This document shows positions 29,641-37,593 of a stretch of DNA of 64,000 nucleotides, one piece after another. A model generated the notes under the pieces. That model was not told the origin of the DNA, did not search any database, and saw nothing but the letters and a program-made list of their open reading frames with translations. Numbering within the stretch: the first letter of the stretch is position 1; the number at the start of each line of letters is the position of its first letter. The stretch lies in NCBI RefSeq assembly GCF_004369205.1, contig NZ_QFGA01000001.1, positions 186,001 through 250,000 on the forward strand, in the 5' to 3' direction. This DNA is from Pelotomaculum schinkii (GTDB lineage Bacteria > Bacillota > Desulfotomaculia > Desulfotomaculales > Pelotomaculaceae). The translations under genes were made by a program, and so were the position numbers.

Positions 29641-29671
29641 GAATAACTTGGTGTCTGACACCAAGTTATTC
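29641..29671. repeat. Perfect 15-bp palindrome with 1-nt centre, REP-like
   Basis: GAATAACTTGGTGTC (29641-29655), T, GACACCAAGTTATTC (29657-29671). A direct repeat of the outer AATAACTTG lies just before it (29632-29640). It lacks a T tract, so it is not a normal terminator. The GGTGTCTGACACC core resembles REP-type repeats mobilised by Y1 transposases; that link is a guess. Confidence 0.7.
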
Positions 29672-29733
29672 TTAACAAAGGGTCAATTGGCGGGTTAGTC
29701 AATACTACGTAAGCGTCAAATAAAGCAATCTAT

Positions 29734-29762
29734 TTGACTTTTGCTCCAGTTAGCTTTATTCT
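29734..29762 (+). promoter_or_regulatory. Candidate sigma-A promoter of the fluoride riboswitch/GTPase gene
   Basis: TTGACT (29734-29739) and TATTCT (29757-29762) are 17 bp apart. Transcription would start about 20 bp ahead of the riboswitch aptamer at 29788. Confidence 0.5.
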
Positions 29763-29787
29763 TATATAGTGATTACAATTAAACAAC

Positions 29788-29856
29788 AGGCGATGGAGCT
29801 CGCCTTGTGCCCGAATGGCTGATGGCTCCTGTAAAGTATACTTTACAGGAGCTTTT
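29788..29856 (+). promoter_or_regulatory. Fluoride (crcB-type) riboswitch with intrinsic terminator
   Basis: AGGCGATGGAGCTCGCCT (29788-29805) forms the first stem-loop with the GATG signature; GCC (29809-29811) pairs with GGC (29817-29819) across CGAAT, and then TGATGGCTCCTGT (29820-29832) gives the conserved GCTGATGGCTCCT block that pairs back to GGAGC of the first loop as the pseudoknot. The last block is also the 5' half of a 14-bp terminator stem (29825-29852) followed by TTTT. Fluoride binding should keep the block in the pseudoknot and let transcription proceed. CTGT replaces the usual CTAC. Confidence 0.82.
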
Positions 29857-29900
29857 GTATTCTCAAGGAGGTTGTAACAACTATTGACGGGGGATTACAG

Positions 29901-31670
29901 ATGTTGGACCAGTTTGTTTTAAGAAAAAATACTATGATCCAGGTATTGGACCAGGCAGTCGCTTTCGCCAGGCAAAAGGAGAACTCCCTGGCCGCATCGC
30001 TCCTGCTTGAGAGCAGGGAAAGGCTAATCCAGGAAACATTCACTCTTGTTATTTTGGGTGAATTCAAGCGGGGCAAGTCCACTTTTATCAACGCGCTTTT
30101 GGGCGCCCAACTCCTCCCAACCGCGATCGTACCGTTAACAGCCATCCCGACTGTGATTCGTTACGGGGAGAGTCTTGTTGTTTACGCAGTCCACATGAGC
30201 GGTGTCATTGAAGAAATTTCACTGGATCAAATATCCGGTTACGTTACGGAAAAGGGTAACCCCAAAAACACCAAAAAGATCCGTGAGGTCCAGATCCGCT
30301 ACCCCTCGGAATTTCTTGAACAGGGTATAATCCTGGTCGACACGCCAGGGGTGGGTTCGGTTTACCAGCACAACACAGAAGCGGCCTATGCCTATCTGCC
30401 ATACTCAGACGCTGCTGCTTTTATCATTTCCATCGACGCGCCGCTTAGTAAAATTGAACTTGATTACCTGAAAGATATCTCGAAATACGTTAACAAGCTG
30501 TTTTATATCCTGAACAAGGTTGATATAGCCACAGCGGAAGATGTAACTGAAGCCGGCGCTTTTGCTGTGGAAACCTTAAAGTCGCACCTGGGCGAGGGGA
30601 ACTATGAACTGTTACCGATGTCAGCCAGACAGGCCTTGCAGAGCCGGACCGGCGGCGACAGTGCAATATCGTTGGAGGCCAGCGGTATATTGACGTTCGA
30701 AAAAAAACTGGGGAATTTTATCCACAACAACAAGGGCCAGTTAATCCTGGAGGCATCCGCCGCCAGAGCGCTCCGGACAATCGGGGAACTGGAAGTGGAG
30801 CTTCAGCTTTGGCAACGGGCAATGGAAGGTTCATTGGAAGAACTCGACCAAAAAATTGATGCCTTTACAGCTCAGATGGAGTCTTTGGAGCAAGACCGGG
30901 AGGACTCAATTTATCTTCTCTACCGAGAGGTGGAACGCCTGGGAACATCGGTAGGGGAAAACCTCAATGATTTCTTTTCGGTTAAGGCAGATGAGCTGGT
31001 AAAGTTGTTGGAAGAGTACTATCATAAAGAGTCGCCCGGTAAGTCGGCTAAAGAGTTGGCTGTTATTTTAAACCAATACAGCAGGGAACTTATCCTGAGC
31101 GTCCTGGATGAAAAACGCAACGAACAGCGCCTGATCATAAGGGAGCAATTTGAAAAGGTGGCGCTTCGCTTTTTTGGCAGGATTGAAGAAATAGTTGACC
31201 GGATGATGGAGATTTCGGCGGAAATTTTCAACATATCCGTGGATAAGTCGGCATCCAAGGAATACATCCTGGGTTCAAAAAGGTTTTACTTTTACTTTGA
31301 GGAACACCCATCCTTCATTCCCTCATTGGAGACTTTAACAGTGTTGGGTGTGCTCCCAAAAACACTGGTAGGCGGCCGTTTGCTGAAAAATGCTAAAAAC
31401 AAACTTGTAGAACTTTTTGACCGCAACTGCGGCCGTGTCCGTTTCGACCTGGCAGAAGGCTTGAAGGAAAGCGCCAGGGATGTGGCTGGCGATCTAAGGC
31501 TGCGAGCCAACTCAGTGTCCAAAGGACTGCTCGCAGCTATTCATACAGCCAGGTTGGAAAGGGACCTGGGTGAGAAGGAGCGTGCCGAAAGATTGGAAAG
31601 TTGGCGTAAGGAATATGATGAGCTGAGACAGATGAAAGATATGGTTCAGCAAGTTATTGCCTCTCGTTAG
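29901..31670 (+). CDS. Dynamin-family GTPase
   Basis: This 589-residue GTPase has G1 GEFKRGKS at 53-60, the switch threonine in the LPTAIVPLTAIPT region, G3 DTPGVGS near 150, G4 NKVD near 211, and then a long helical part with coiled coils (about 295-400) and a hydrophobic patch (TLTVLGVLPKTLVGGRL) that may touch membrane. This is the layout of bacterial dynamin-like proteins, which remodel or protect membranes. It is the sole gene behind a fluoride riboswitch, which is unusual. It converges with the MutS-like pair. ATG 29901 is used, with GGGGG at 29889-29893. Confidence 0.88.
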   Translation: MLDQFVLRKNTMIQVLDQAVAFARQKENSLAASLLLESRERLIQETFTLVILGEFKRGKSTFINALLGAQLLPTAIVPLTAIPTVIRYGESLVVYAVHMSGVIEEISLDQISGYVTEKGNPKNTKKIREVQIRYPSEFLEQGIILVDTPGVGSVYQHNTEAAYAYLPYSDAAAFIISIDAPLSKIELDYLKDISKYVNKLFYILNKVDIATAEDVTEAGAFAVETLKSHLGEGNYELLPMSARQALQSRTGGDSAISLEASGILTFEKKLGNFIHNNKGQLILEASAARALRTIGELEVELQLWQRAMEGSLEELDQKIDAFTAQMESLEQDREDSIYLLYREVERLGTSVGENLNDFFSVKADELVKLLEEYYHKESPGKSAKELAVILNQYSRELILSVLDEKRNEQRLIIREQFEKVALRFFGRIEEIVDRMMEISAEIFNISVDKSASKEYILGSKRFYFYFEEHPSFIPSLETLTVLGVLPKTLVGGRLLKNAKNKLVELFDRNCGRVRFDLAEGLKESARDVAGDLRLRANSVSKGLLAAIHTARLERDLGEKERAERLESWRKEYDELRQMKDMVQQVIASR

Positions 31671-31962
31671 AAAAACCCTAAGTTCTATTTCATGAGATGC
31701 CTTAACACAATAAGTTTCGGCTTACCGCTGCGTGTCCCAGTCATATATCTGAAGAGAAGCCGGCTGACATATCAACGTCGATATACTCGCTGTGGAGTAC
31801 AGCCGGCTTGCTTTCATTACTGGCCCACTATTTTCAATCACGAGGAGATCGAAGATACCGGTCTGCCGGTTGAGGCTGTGATAGTAACCGGCCAGACCGT
31901 TTTTATTATATCTGAGGGGACTGATAAGGTTCCTGTACTATGTAATCCAACGTGAATTGAAT

Positions 31963-33462
31963 TTAGCCGTTTGTTTCGAAAATCCTGTCATATAAATCTT
32001 TACCAAAACTAGTTTGCAGTGGTTCACCTTCAATTATTTTAAAAGTCCTTTCTCCGCCCGTTTGTCTTTCAGCCCGCAGGAAAATGGCGTTGTCCGTTTG
32101 TTTATCATAAAAACCATGCGCAAAATCATATAAATGCGTAACGAAGAAAACCTTGATGCGTTTTTCCAATAATGCGCAAATTATCTGCCTTGCGATCTCC
32201 GAGCCTTCTCTTTCGTTTGTCGCGGCAAAGGATTCATTGAACAGCAGCAGGGAATCTGCCCTTATATTGTCTACGATATCGCTCATCCTGCTGAGTTCTT
32301 CATCAAGTTTCCCGCTGTTCATGGCAGCGTCTTCTTCCCGCTTGTAATGTGTGAAAAGGCCGTCGCAGATATTGGCACAGAAAGACTCCGCCGCCACAAA
32401 CATACCGCATTGCATCATCAATTGGCACAAACCTATGCTTCGCAAAAAAGTCGATTTGCCGCCCTGGTTGGCGCCTGTGATGATCACCAGGTCTTTATTA
32501 TCAGCATTCACATCGTTGCCCACAACGCTTTGTTCCAAGTTTAAAGCCAGACAGACATCGTATAATCCGCTAAAAGAGTGCCTGCGTTCATTAGGCGCCA
32601 CTGGGACAGGAAAGGACATAGGCTCCCCCTTTTGGGAAAGCTGCCCGTGTAAATTCAAACAGCCTACGTAAAAAGCCAATTCGATCCGCAATACGTTAAA
32701 GAAACTGAGAATATGATCGGTGGACTGGGCGAGCGCGTTGGCGACAAGGTTGATCCCCCTGTCGTTTAATTCCGACAGCGCCCTGGCGCCGTTTTCATCG
32801 CGATCACTGATATATAAGGTGTGAGCTTGCTGTTTTTTCGCAAAGATCCGGGCAATCCAGCTTTGTTTTTTGTCATGTGGTTTACGAAGTATGTAATTGA
32901 TACCTTTATTGCCTTTTCCCAATTCAGCGCTGATCAAAACTCCGTCGCGGAATTCCAGTTCCCTTAAATGGTTTTGGATGACGGCAAAATATTCCTCATC
33001 AAGTTCTTTGTTAATCATCGTGAAAAACGCTGTAAAGCCTTCCGATTCAAATTTATCAGCATGTTCACCGGCTATATTCTTTAGTTTTTTAAGCATGCCC
33101 AAAAACATCTTCAACACATTTATAGCTCTATGCAGTATCGCGGAGGGATATTTGCTGTAAAAACCAAAATAATTTTTTTTCTCGCTTTCAATTGATTCTA
33201 CCGCGATATCGTAGATATCCCTGACTATGGCAGCATTTTTCAGGCAATCTTTAAGAATATCTTGGCGATACAGTATTGTGTCCAGATCATTTAAACCGGA
33301 CAGAAAGGCTTTTCTTACCACTTCAAAAAGAAACCTGTCGCCGAGCGCCATGGCGTTAAACAGCGTGTCCAATTCCAGATCTTGTGTCAGCGCTTGTCCA
33401 TTCACAGGTAATTTCGCCTGCAGATCAAAATCAAGATCTTTATACATGAGAAAAGCTTTCAT
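31963..33462 (-). CDS. MutS-like ATPase (domain V type), second gene of pair
   Basis: This 499-residue protein has the MutS ATPase domain at its C-terminus: Walker A GANQGGKS near residue 328, Walker B LLLFNESFA, and the H-loop region FFVTHLYDF. The N-terminal 300 residues are helical lever/clamp-like; the mismatch-reading domain I is absent, so it is not canonical MutS. Its start overlaps the stop of the upstream MutS-like gene as ATGA, so the two proteins probably form a heterodimer. The unit is controlled by a fluoride riboswitch at 35098-35190. The substrate is unknown. Confidence 0.85.
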   Translation of the reverse strand: MKAFLMYKDLDFDLQAKLPVNGQALTQDLELDTLFNAMALGDRFLFEVVRKAFLSGLNDLDTILYRQDILKDCLKNAAIVRDIYDIAVESIESEKKNYFGFYSKYPSAILHRAINVLKMFLGMLKKLKNIAGEHADKFESEGFTAFFTMINKELDEEYFAVIQNHLRELEFRDGVLISAELGKGNKGINYILRKPHDKKQSWIARIFAKKQQAHTLYISDRDENGARALSELNDRGINLVANALAQSTDHILSFFNVLRIELAFYVGCLNLHGQLSQKGEPMSFPVPVAPNERRHSFSGLYDVCLALNLEQSVVGNDVNADNKDLVIITGANQGGKSTFLRSIGLCQLMMQCGMFVAAESFCANICDGLFTHYKREEDAAMNSGKLDEELSRMSDIVDNIRADSLLLFNESFAATNEREGSEIARQIICALLEKRIKVFFVTHLYDFAHGFYDKQTDNAIFLRAERQTGGERTFKIIEGEPLQTSFGKDLYDRIFETNG

Positions 33463-34994
33463 GATTTAATGCGCTCCTTTATGCAATCGTAGGTAAGTCT
33501 GTACTTTTCGGCAATTGATATCGCGTATATGGGTCCGTTATTAGGCCTTCTTAAAATTTTATAGGTTCGCAATGCTGGGTTATTTGGCACTACCGTGCTG
33601 ACCAGGCTTACGGTTTTCTCGCTTAAAGAAGCCAATTCATCTATGAAAGTTACACAAACGCACAGCAAATCCAATTGTATTATTCTTTCCATTACCTTTT
33701 TACCTAAAAAAATGGCGTCTTTTAAGGTTGTGGAAGTGAAAATCTCATTCATGATGATAATACTGTTTGATGTGGCCTGGTTTAGGATATCGTGAATCCT
33801 GATCAGGTCGTCCTGCAGTTTGCCGCGGAGATTCTTGATGTTTTCTTCTTTCTCAAAATGGGTAAAGAGCCTGTCGAACAGATAGAGTCGCGCTTGTCTG
33901 CCCGGGACGGGACAGCCTATGCCGGCCAGGTAATGCAGTTGTCCGAAAGTACGGGCGAAGGTTGTTTTACCGCCCTGGTTCGGACCGGATACTACAAATA
34001 TGCGCTCCTTGTCTTTCAGGTGAAAATCATTGCACACGACGGACAAATTTTCGGCAATTAGTTTATTGGCCAGGGCTAAATCAAATCCCTCAAAATCATA
34101 AACTTCCTTGTATTCATCTGAAAGCTGCGGGTAACAAAATTTCAGTCCCGCTTGCTTGAATATTGCTATATACTCCAAATAGGCTACGTAGAAATGTATT
34201 TCCCGGTCAAAAACGCCGATCGTTTCATCTAAATAATTGCTGTTTTTAGCGTAAAACTCATCAAGAATTAAAAAAATGTCGGGATACCATTGGGCTACCA
34301 AATCCAGCACTCCAGCTTCAACATGGTTCATATCCACCCAGGTGGAAAATTTAACTCGGTAATCCTTCACCGCTCCTTGTTTAAATTTCTCGAATGTTTC
34401 CACCACTTCGGCGCTGTAATCAATTTCAGATGCATACTTGCTGACTTTGATCCAATTATCCTTAATGAGCAGGCAATATTTAACGGCGGACAAATCGGTT
34501 GTAAGTTTTTTCGTTTCCGCCAGAAGCGATGTGAAAAGGAAGGATTTGGCATAGTTCGTTATATATTCACGAAAGGCCAAGAAGCCGCGCGATTTTAAAT
34601 CTGCCAGGGTTAAATCATTTAGCAGGCAATTAACGGCTTCGCAATAAATTTCTACCGCGTCTAAAAACCATCTTTCCTTCTGGTATTTATAGTAAAGCTT
34701 GCCTGCTTGGGCTAGATGTTCGCGCATTACACGCATTTTTTGCGCAAAGGCCTTTATATGCTCAAAAAAAGTTTTATTTTCAAGATCCATCATTATTTCC
34801 TGACGATACTTGATCGAGTCAATATCTTTGAAGGAAGTGTAAAAAAAAGGTTTTAGATTATATTCCTGCCAACCGGACGTGATGGCGTCTACAATCTGAT
34901 CAAGATTTAAATCAACAAAAAAGTCGGGCGCTTCCAGGGTTTCTTTTTTTATGCTGTCTTCAGTTCTTTCAAATAATATGCTGTGGAAAGCCAT
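33459..34994 (-). CDS. MutS-like ATPase (domain V type), first gene of pair
   Basis: This 511-residue protein has a C-terminal MutS ATPase with Walker A GPNQGGKT near residue 337, Walker B IIIMNEIFTST and a CVTFIDEL switch. As in its partner, domain I is missing. ATG 34994 follows a perfect AGGAGGTG; the frame stays open further upstream to 35060, but that lies inside the leader. The pair differ clearly from each other, so they are ancient paralogues. It is the first gene after the minus-strand fluoride riboswitch. MutS homologues behind this riboswitch class are known, but their function is not. Confidence 0.87.
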   Translation of the reverse strand: MAFHSILFERTEDSIKKETLEAPDFFVDLNLDQIVDAITSGWQEYNLKPFFYTSFKDIDSIKYRQEIMMDLENKTFFEHIKAFAQKMRVMREHLAQAGKLYYKYQKERWFLDAVEIYCEAVNCLLNDLTLADLKSRGFLAFREYITNYAKSFLFTSLLAETKKLTTDLSAVKYCLLIKDNWIKVSKYASEIDYSAEVVETFEKFKQGAVKDYRVKFSTWVDMNHVEAGVLDLVAQWYPDIFLILDEFYAKNSNYLDETIGVFDREIHFYVAYLEYIAIFKQAGLKFCYPQLSDEYKEVYDFEGFDLALANKLIAENLSVVCNDFHLKDKERIFVVSGPNQGGKTTFARTFGQLHYLAGIGCPVPGRQARLYLFDRLFTHFEKEENIKNLRGKLQDDLIRIHDILNQATSNSIIIMNEIFTSTTLKDAIFLGKKVMERIIQLDLLCVCVTFIDELASLSEKTVSLVSTVVPNNPALRTYKILRRPNNGPIYAISIAEKYRLTYDCIKERIKS

Positions 34995-35097
34995 GAAAAA
35001 ACACCTCCTGGCTATGGCTCGGACGCACAATATCAACTCTACCGCTGCGAATGCCCGCATAATGGGAGTTATCAGCCCGGATATTTTATTTTGAGCA

Positions 35098-35190
35098 TAA
35101 AAAAGCTGATAGTCTCTACCTTTTTCTCGTAGAAGCCATCAGCTGTTATCAGCGGTTCGGATTTTTCCAAAGGGGAGCTTCATCCCGTTT
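35098..35190 (-). promoter_or_regulatory. Fluoride (crcB-type) riboswitch with intrinsic terminator
   Basis: Read on the minus strand from 35188: ACGGGATGAAGCTCCCC forms stem 1 with the GATG signature, GAACCGCT is the conserved AACCGC segment, and AGCTGATGGCTTCTAC (ending at 35129) is the 3' block. GAAGC in the first loop pairs with GCTTC to form the pseudoknot. AGCTGAT (35144-35138) also pairs with ATCAGCT (35110-35104), making a terminator that ends in a T run (TTTTTT). It lies about 100 nt ahead of the MutS-like gene at 34994. This is a near-consensus aptamer, including the CTAC end. Confidence 0.92.
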
Positions 35191-35311
35191 GTAACAATGT
35201 AACATTTTTTAATACCGCCTGCAACAACAAATTTCAGCCAATTTCTTGAAAAGTAGATATAAATATAATCATTGAACTAAAGGCTAGAATAGGCAAGCTA
35301 AGCACACTCAC

Positions 35312-36763
35312 CTATTTGAGCAGCTGCCTGATAATCAAGGACAGTTGAGGTAGACACTGTTTCAATTCAGACATGGAAGCGTAAGAATAGGACAATCTGA
35401 GATACTGGCTGGCATGTTGGTCATATACATGACCAGGGTTCAATAGTATCCCCTTCTCTAATGACGTTTCAAAAAGTTTCCGGATGGAAAGTGCAGGCAA
35501 TAATCGCAGCCAGACATAAAAACCGCCTTTGGGAACACTCCAAGTCGCAATGTCCGAAAAATGTTTTTGCAGCGCCTCAATCATGACCTCTCTTCGAACC
35601 TTCAGTTCTTCCCGGACCTTTTCAAGATGTTGGTGATAGAGCCCGCTTGAAAGCCATTCTGCTGCGGTCCATTGAGAAAGGGAACTGGAACCGTAATCCG
35701 TTTGCATTTTGATATCTGCCAATCGTTCAATGACCGGTTCCGGCCCAACTACCCAACCAATTCGTAATCCTGGGCTCAATGTTTTGGACATGCTGCCAAG
35801 ATGCAATACGAGACCATTTTTATCGATGGCTTTCAAAGGGGGAGGCGGCGGGGAATCCAGCCAAAGTTCCCGGTATACTTCATCTTCAATGATCGGAAGT
35901 TGTTCCTGTTCGCATACATCCATCAGTTCTCCTCGTCTTGTTTCCGGCATCAAGACTCCCGTTGGGTTATGGAAGGACGGGATCGTATAGAGCAACGAAG
36001 CATTTTGCCTCCTTTTTTGTTCCGTGATCGTTTTAGTTTGAATCCCGTTTTCATCTAAAGGCAATCCAAATAATCTCATCCCGGCAGATTGAAATACATT
36101 CAGGGAATACAGATACGAAGGCTTTTCCAGAAAGATAGTAGATCCCCGGTGTAACAGGCCGATTGAAATCAACTGCAATGCCTGCAAGGCGCCTGAAACA
36201 ATCAAAATGGAAGAGGGGGAAGCATCGATACCGAACGTTTTTAGATGCTTACTGACTTGGTCTCTCAAATAAAGTAACCCCTTTGGTTCTTCATAGCCAA
36301 GTGAACCTATGTGATCCGTCAAACGGTTAAACACGTTTTTCATCATTTCACGAGGGAATAAATCGGGGGAAGGCTCTCCCGTACCCATTCGAATGATATT
36401 GGGATAGAACTCTGCTTTATTTATTTCCTGTATCGTAGAAAAATTGGGTTGATGAATTCCCGCTTGGACATAGGAGTTCCAGTCAGGGGGCGGGGTGGAG
36501 GTCATCAAGGACCATGTATTATTGATAATCCTCGTTCCGCTTCCGCTTCTGCCTTTTAGCAATCCCTCTGATATCAATTCATCCACAGCCGTAACGATCG
36601 TACTGCGGTTGATTTTCCAGATTTCCGCCAGGGCGCGCTGCGAAGGAATTTTGCTGTTTACAGGCCATTCCCCGGTTTCTATTTTGTCTTTGATGTACTC
36701 CTTGATCTGTAAATAAAGAGGTACTGGAGATGATTTATCCGGTTTCCAATCTAGGTTAAACAT
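35312..36763 (-). CDS. MocR/PdxR-type transcriptional regulator (GntR-aminotransferase fusion)
   Basis: This 483-residue protein joins a GntR winged helix (PLYLQIKEYIKDKIETGEWP, SQRALAEIWKINRSTIVTAV; residues 15-75) to a fold-type I aminotransferase domain (about 110-480). The PLP lysine lies in GSMSKTLSPGLRIGW and the aspartate in IIEDEVYRELW. Such proteins sense PLP or amino-acid adducts and control neighbouring transport or metabolism genes. It is divergent from a LysE exporter over 136 bp containing direct repeats, so it likely activates that gene. The ligand is unknown. Confidence 0.9.
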   Translation of the reverse strand: MFNLDWKPDKSSPVPLYLQIKEYIKDKIETGEWPVNSKIPSQRALAEIWKINRSTIVTAVDELISEGLLKGRSGSGTRIINNTWSLMTSTPPPDWNSYVQAGIHQPNFSTIQEINKAEFYPNIIRMGTGEPSPDLFPREMMKNVFNRLTDHIGSLGYEEPKGLLYLRDQVSKHLKTFGIDASPSSILIVSGALQALQLISIGLLHRGSTIFLEKPSYLYSLNVFQSAGMRLFGLPLDENGIQTKTITEQKRRQNASLLYTIPSFHNPTGVLMPETRRGELMDVCEQEQLPIIEDEVYRELWLDSPPPPPLKAIDKNGLVLHLGSMSKTLSPGLRIGWVVGPEPVIERLADIKMQTDYGSSSLSQWTAAEWLSSGLYHQHLEKVREELKVRREVMIEALQKHFSDIATWSVPKGGFYVWLRLLPALSIRKLFETSLEKGILLNPGHVYDQHASQYLRLSYSYASMSELKQCLPQLSLIIRQLLK

Positions 36764-36807
36764 AAATGAGTTATCTCCGCTAATTTACTTTAAACCCATT
36801 ATACTGT

Positions 36808-36839
36808 TTGGTTGGGTCAAAATCCATCCAATTGGTTGG
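36808..36839. promoter_or_regulatory. Candidate MocR operator (direct repeats)
   Basis: TTGGTTGG occurs at 36808-36815 and again at 36832-36839, 24 bp start to start (just over two helical turns), in the intergene between the MocR-type regulator and lysE. MocR regulators typically bind such direct repeats. Confidence 0.5.
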
Positions 36840-36899
36840 AGACAGCGGCCGCAGTCTGAGTATCATTGTATTTATACATGATGCAATGGAGGGACTCGG

Positions 36900-37517
36900 A
36901 TGGCAGCAGCCTTTATGCACGGATTCATTCTGGCATTTGGACTCATTCTTCCGCTCGGTGTCCAAAACATTTTTGTTTTTAATCAGGGGGCCCTGCAGAA
37001 ACGTTTCATCAATGCGCTCCCGGTTGTGCTGACGGCCTCACTCTGCGATACGCTTTTAATCAGTCTTGCTGTTCTAGGGGTTTCTTTGGTGGTCCTGGGC
37101 TCCTTTTGGATTAAGACGATATTCTTGAGTACAGGGATTGTATTTTTGCTGTATATGGGATGGAGCACATGGAAGAGTACCCCTGGAAATCATAAGAGCG
37201 AAAATAATACGGCAGAGACTTTTACCCCCTTGAAGCAAATTGTGTTTGCAGCATCAGTGTCGCTCTTGAACCCTCATGCGATCATGGACACGATTGGAGT
37301 GATCGGAACCAGTTCACTCAACTACAATGGGGCGGAAAAGGGGGCTTTTACAATAGCTTGTATTGTTGTTTCCTGGCTCTGGTTCATAGGCCTGGCCGCG
37401 GTAGGACGAATGACTGGAGAGTTAGATAAATCGGGGCGGTTTATGGTAATTATCAACAAAATCTCCGCTTTGATCATGTGGGCAGCGGCGATTTATATCG
37501 GGTTTTCACTATTCTAA
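36900..37517 (+). CDS. LysE/ArgO-family amino-acid exporter
   Basis: This 205-residue membrane protein has six hydrophobic helices and the family motif HGFILAFGLILPLGVQNIFVFNQG at the N-terminus, then SLLNPHAIMDTIGVIG, both typical of LysE-type basic amino-acid exporters. ATG 36900 is preceded by GGAGGGACTCGG. Its pairing with a divergent MocR-type regulator suggests induction by an amino acid or a PLP-linked signal. The exact substrate cannot be told; lysine or arginine is likely for this subfamily. Confidence 0.88.
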   Translation: MAAAFMHGFILAFGLILPLGVQNIFVFNQGALQKRFINALPVVLTASLCDTLLISLAVLGVSLVVLGSFWIKTIFLSTGIVFLLYMGWSTWKSTPGNHKSENNTAETFTPLKQIVFAASVSLLNPHAIMDTIGVIGTSSLNYNGAEKGAFTIACIVVSWLWFIGLAAVGRMTGELDKSGRFMVIINKISALIMWAAAIYIGFSLF

Positions 37518-37593
37518 TAACGAAACTATGTTAAAGGATTTTCAATAAAAAGTGTCGAATAAAATCTTTTTTGACAGGAAGGAGGTCTCCTAG

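Noticed and set aside
31692-31955. An 87-residue open frame between the GTPase and the MutS-like genes
   Set aside because: The last 40 residues look protein-like, but there is no start signal and an inverted repeat (AAGCCGGCTG/CAGCCGGCTT) crosses the first half. A gene remnant is possible, but not supported.
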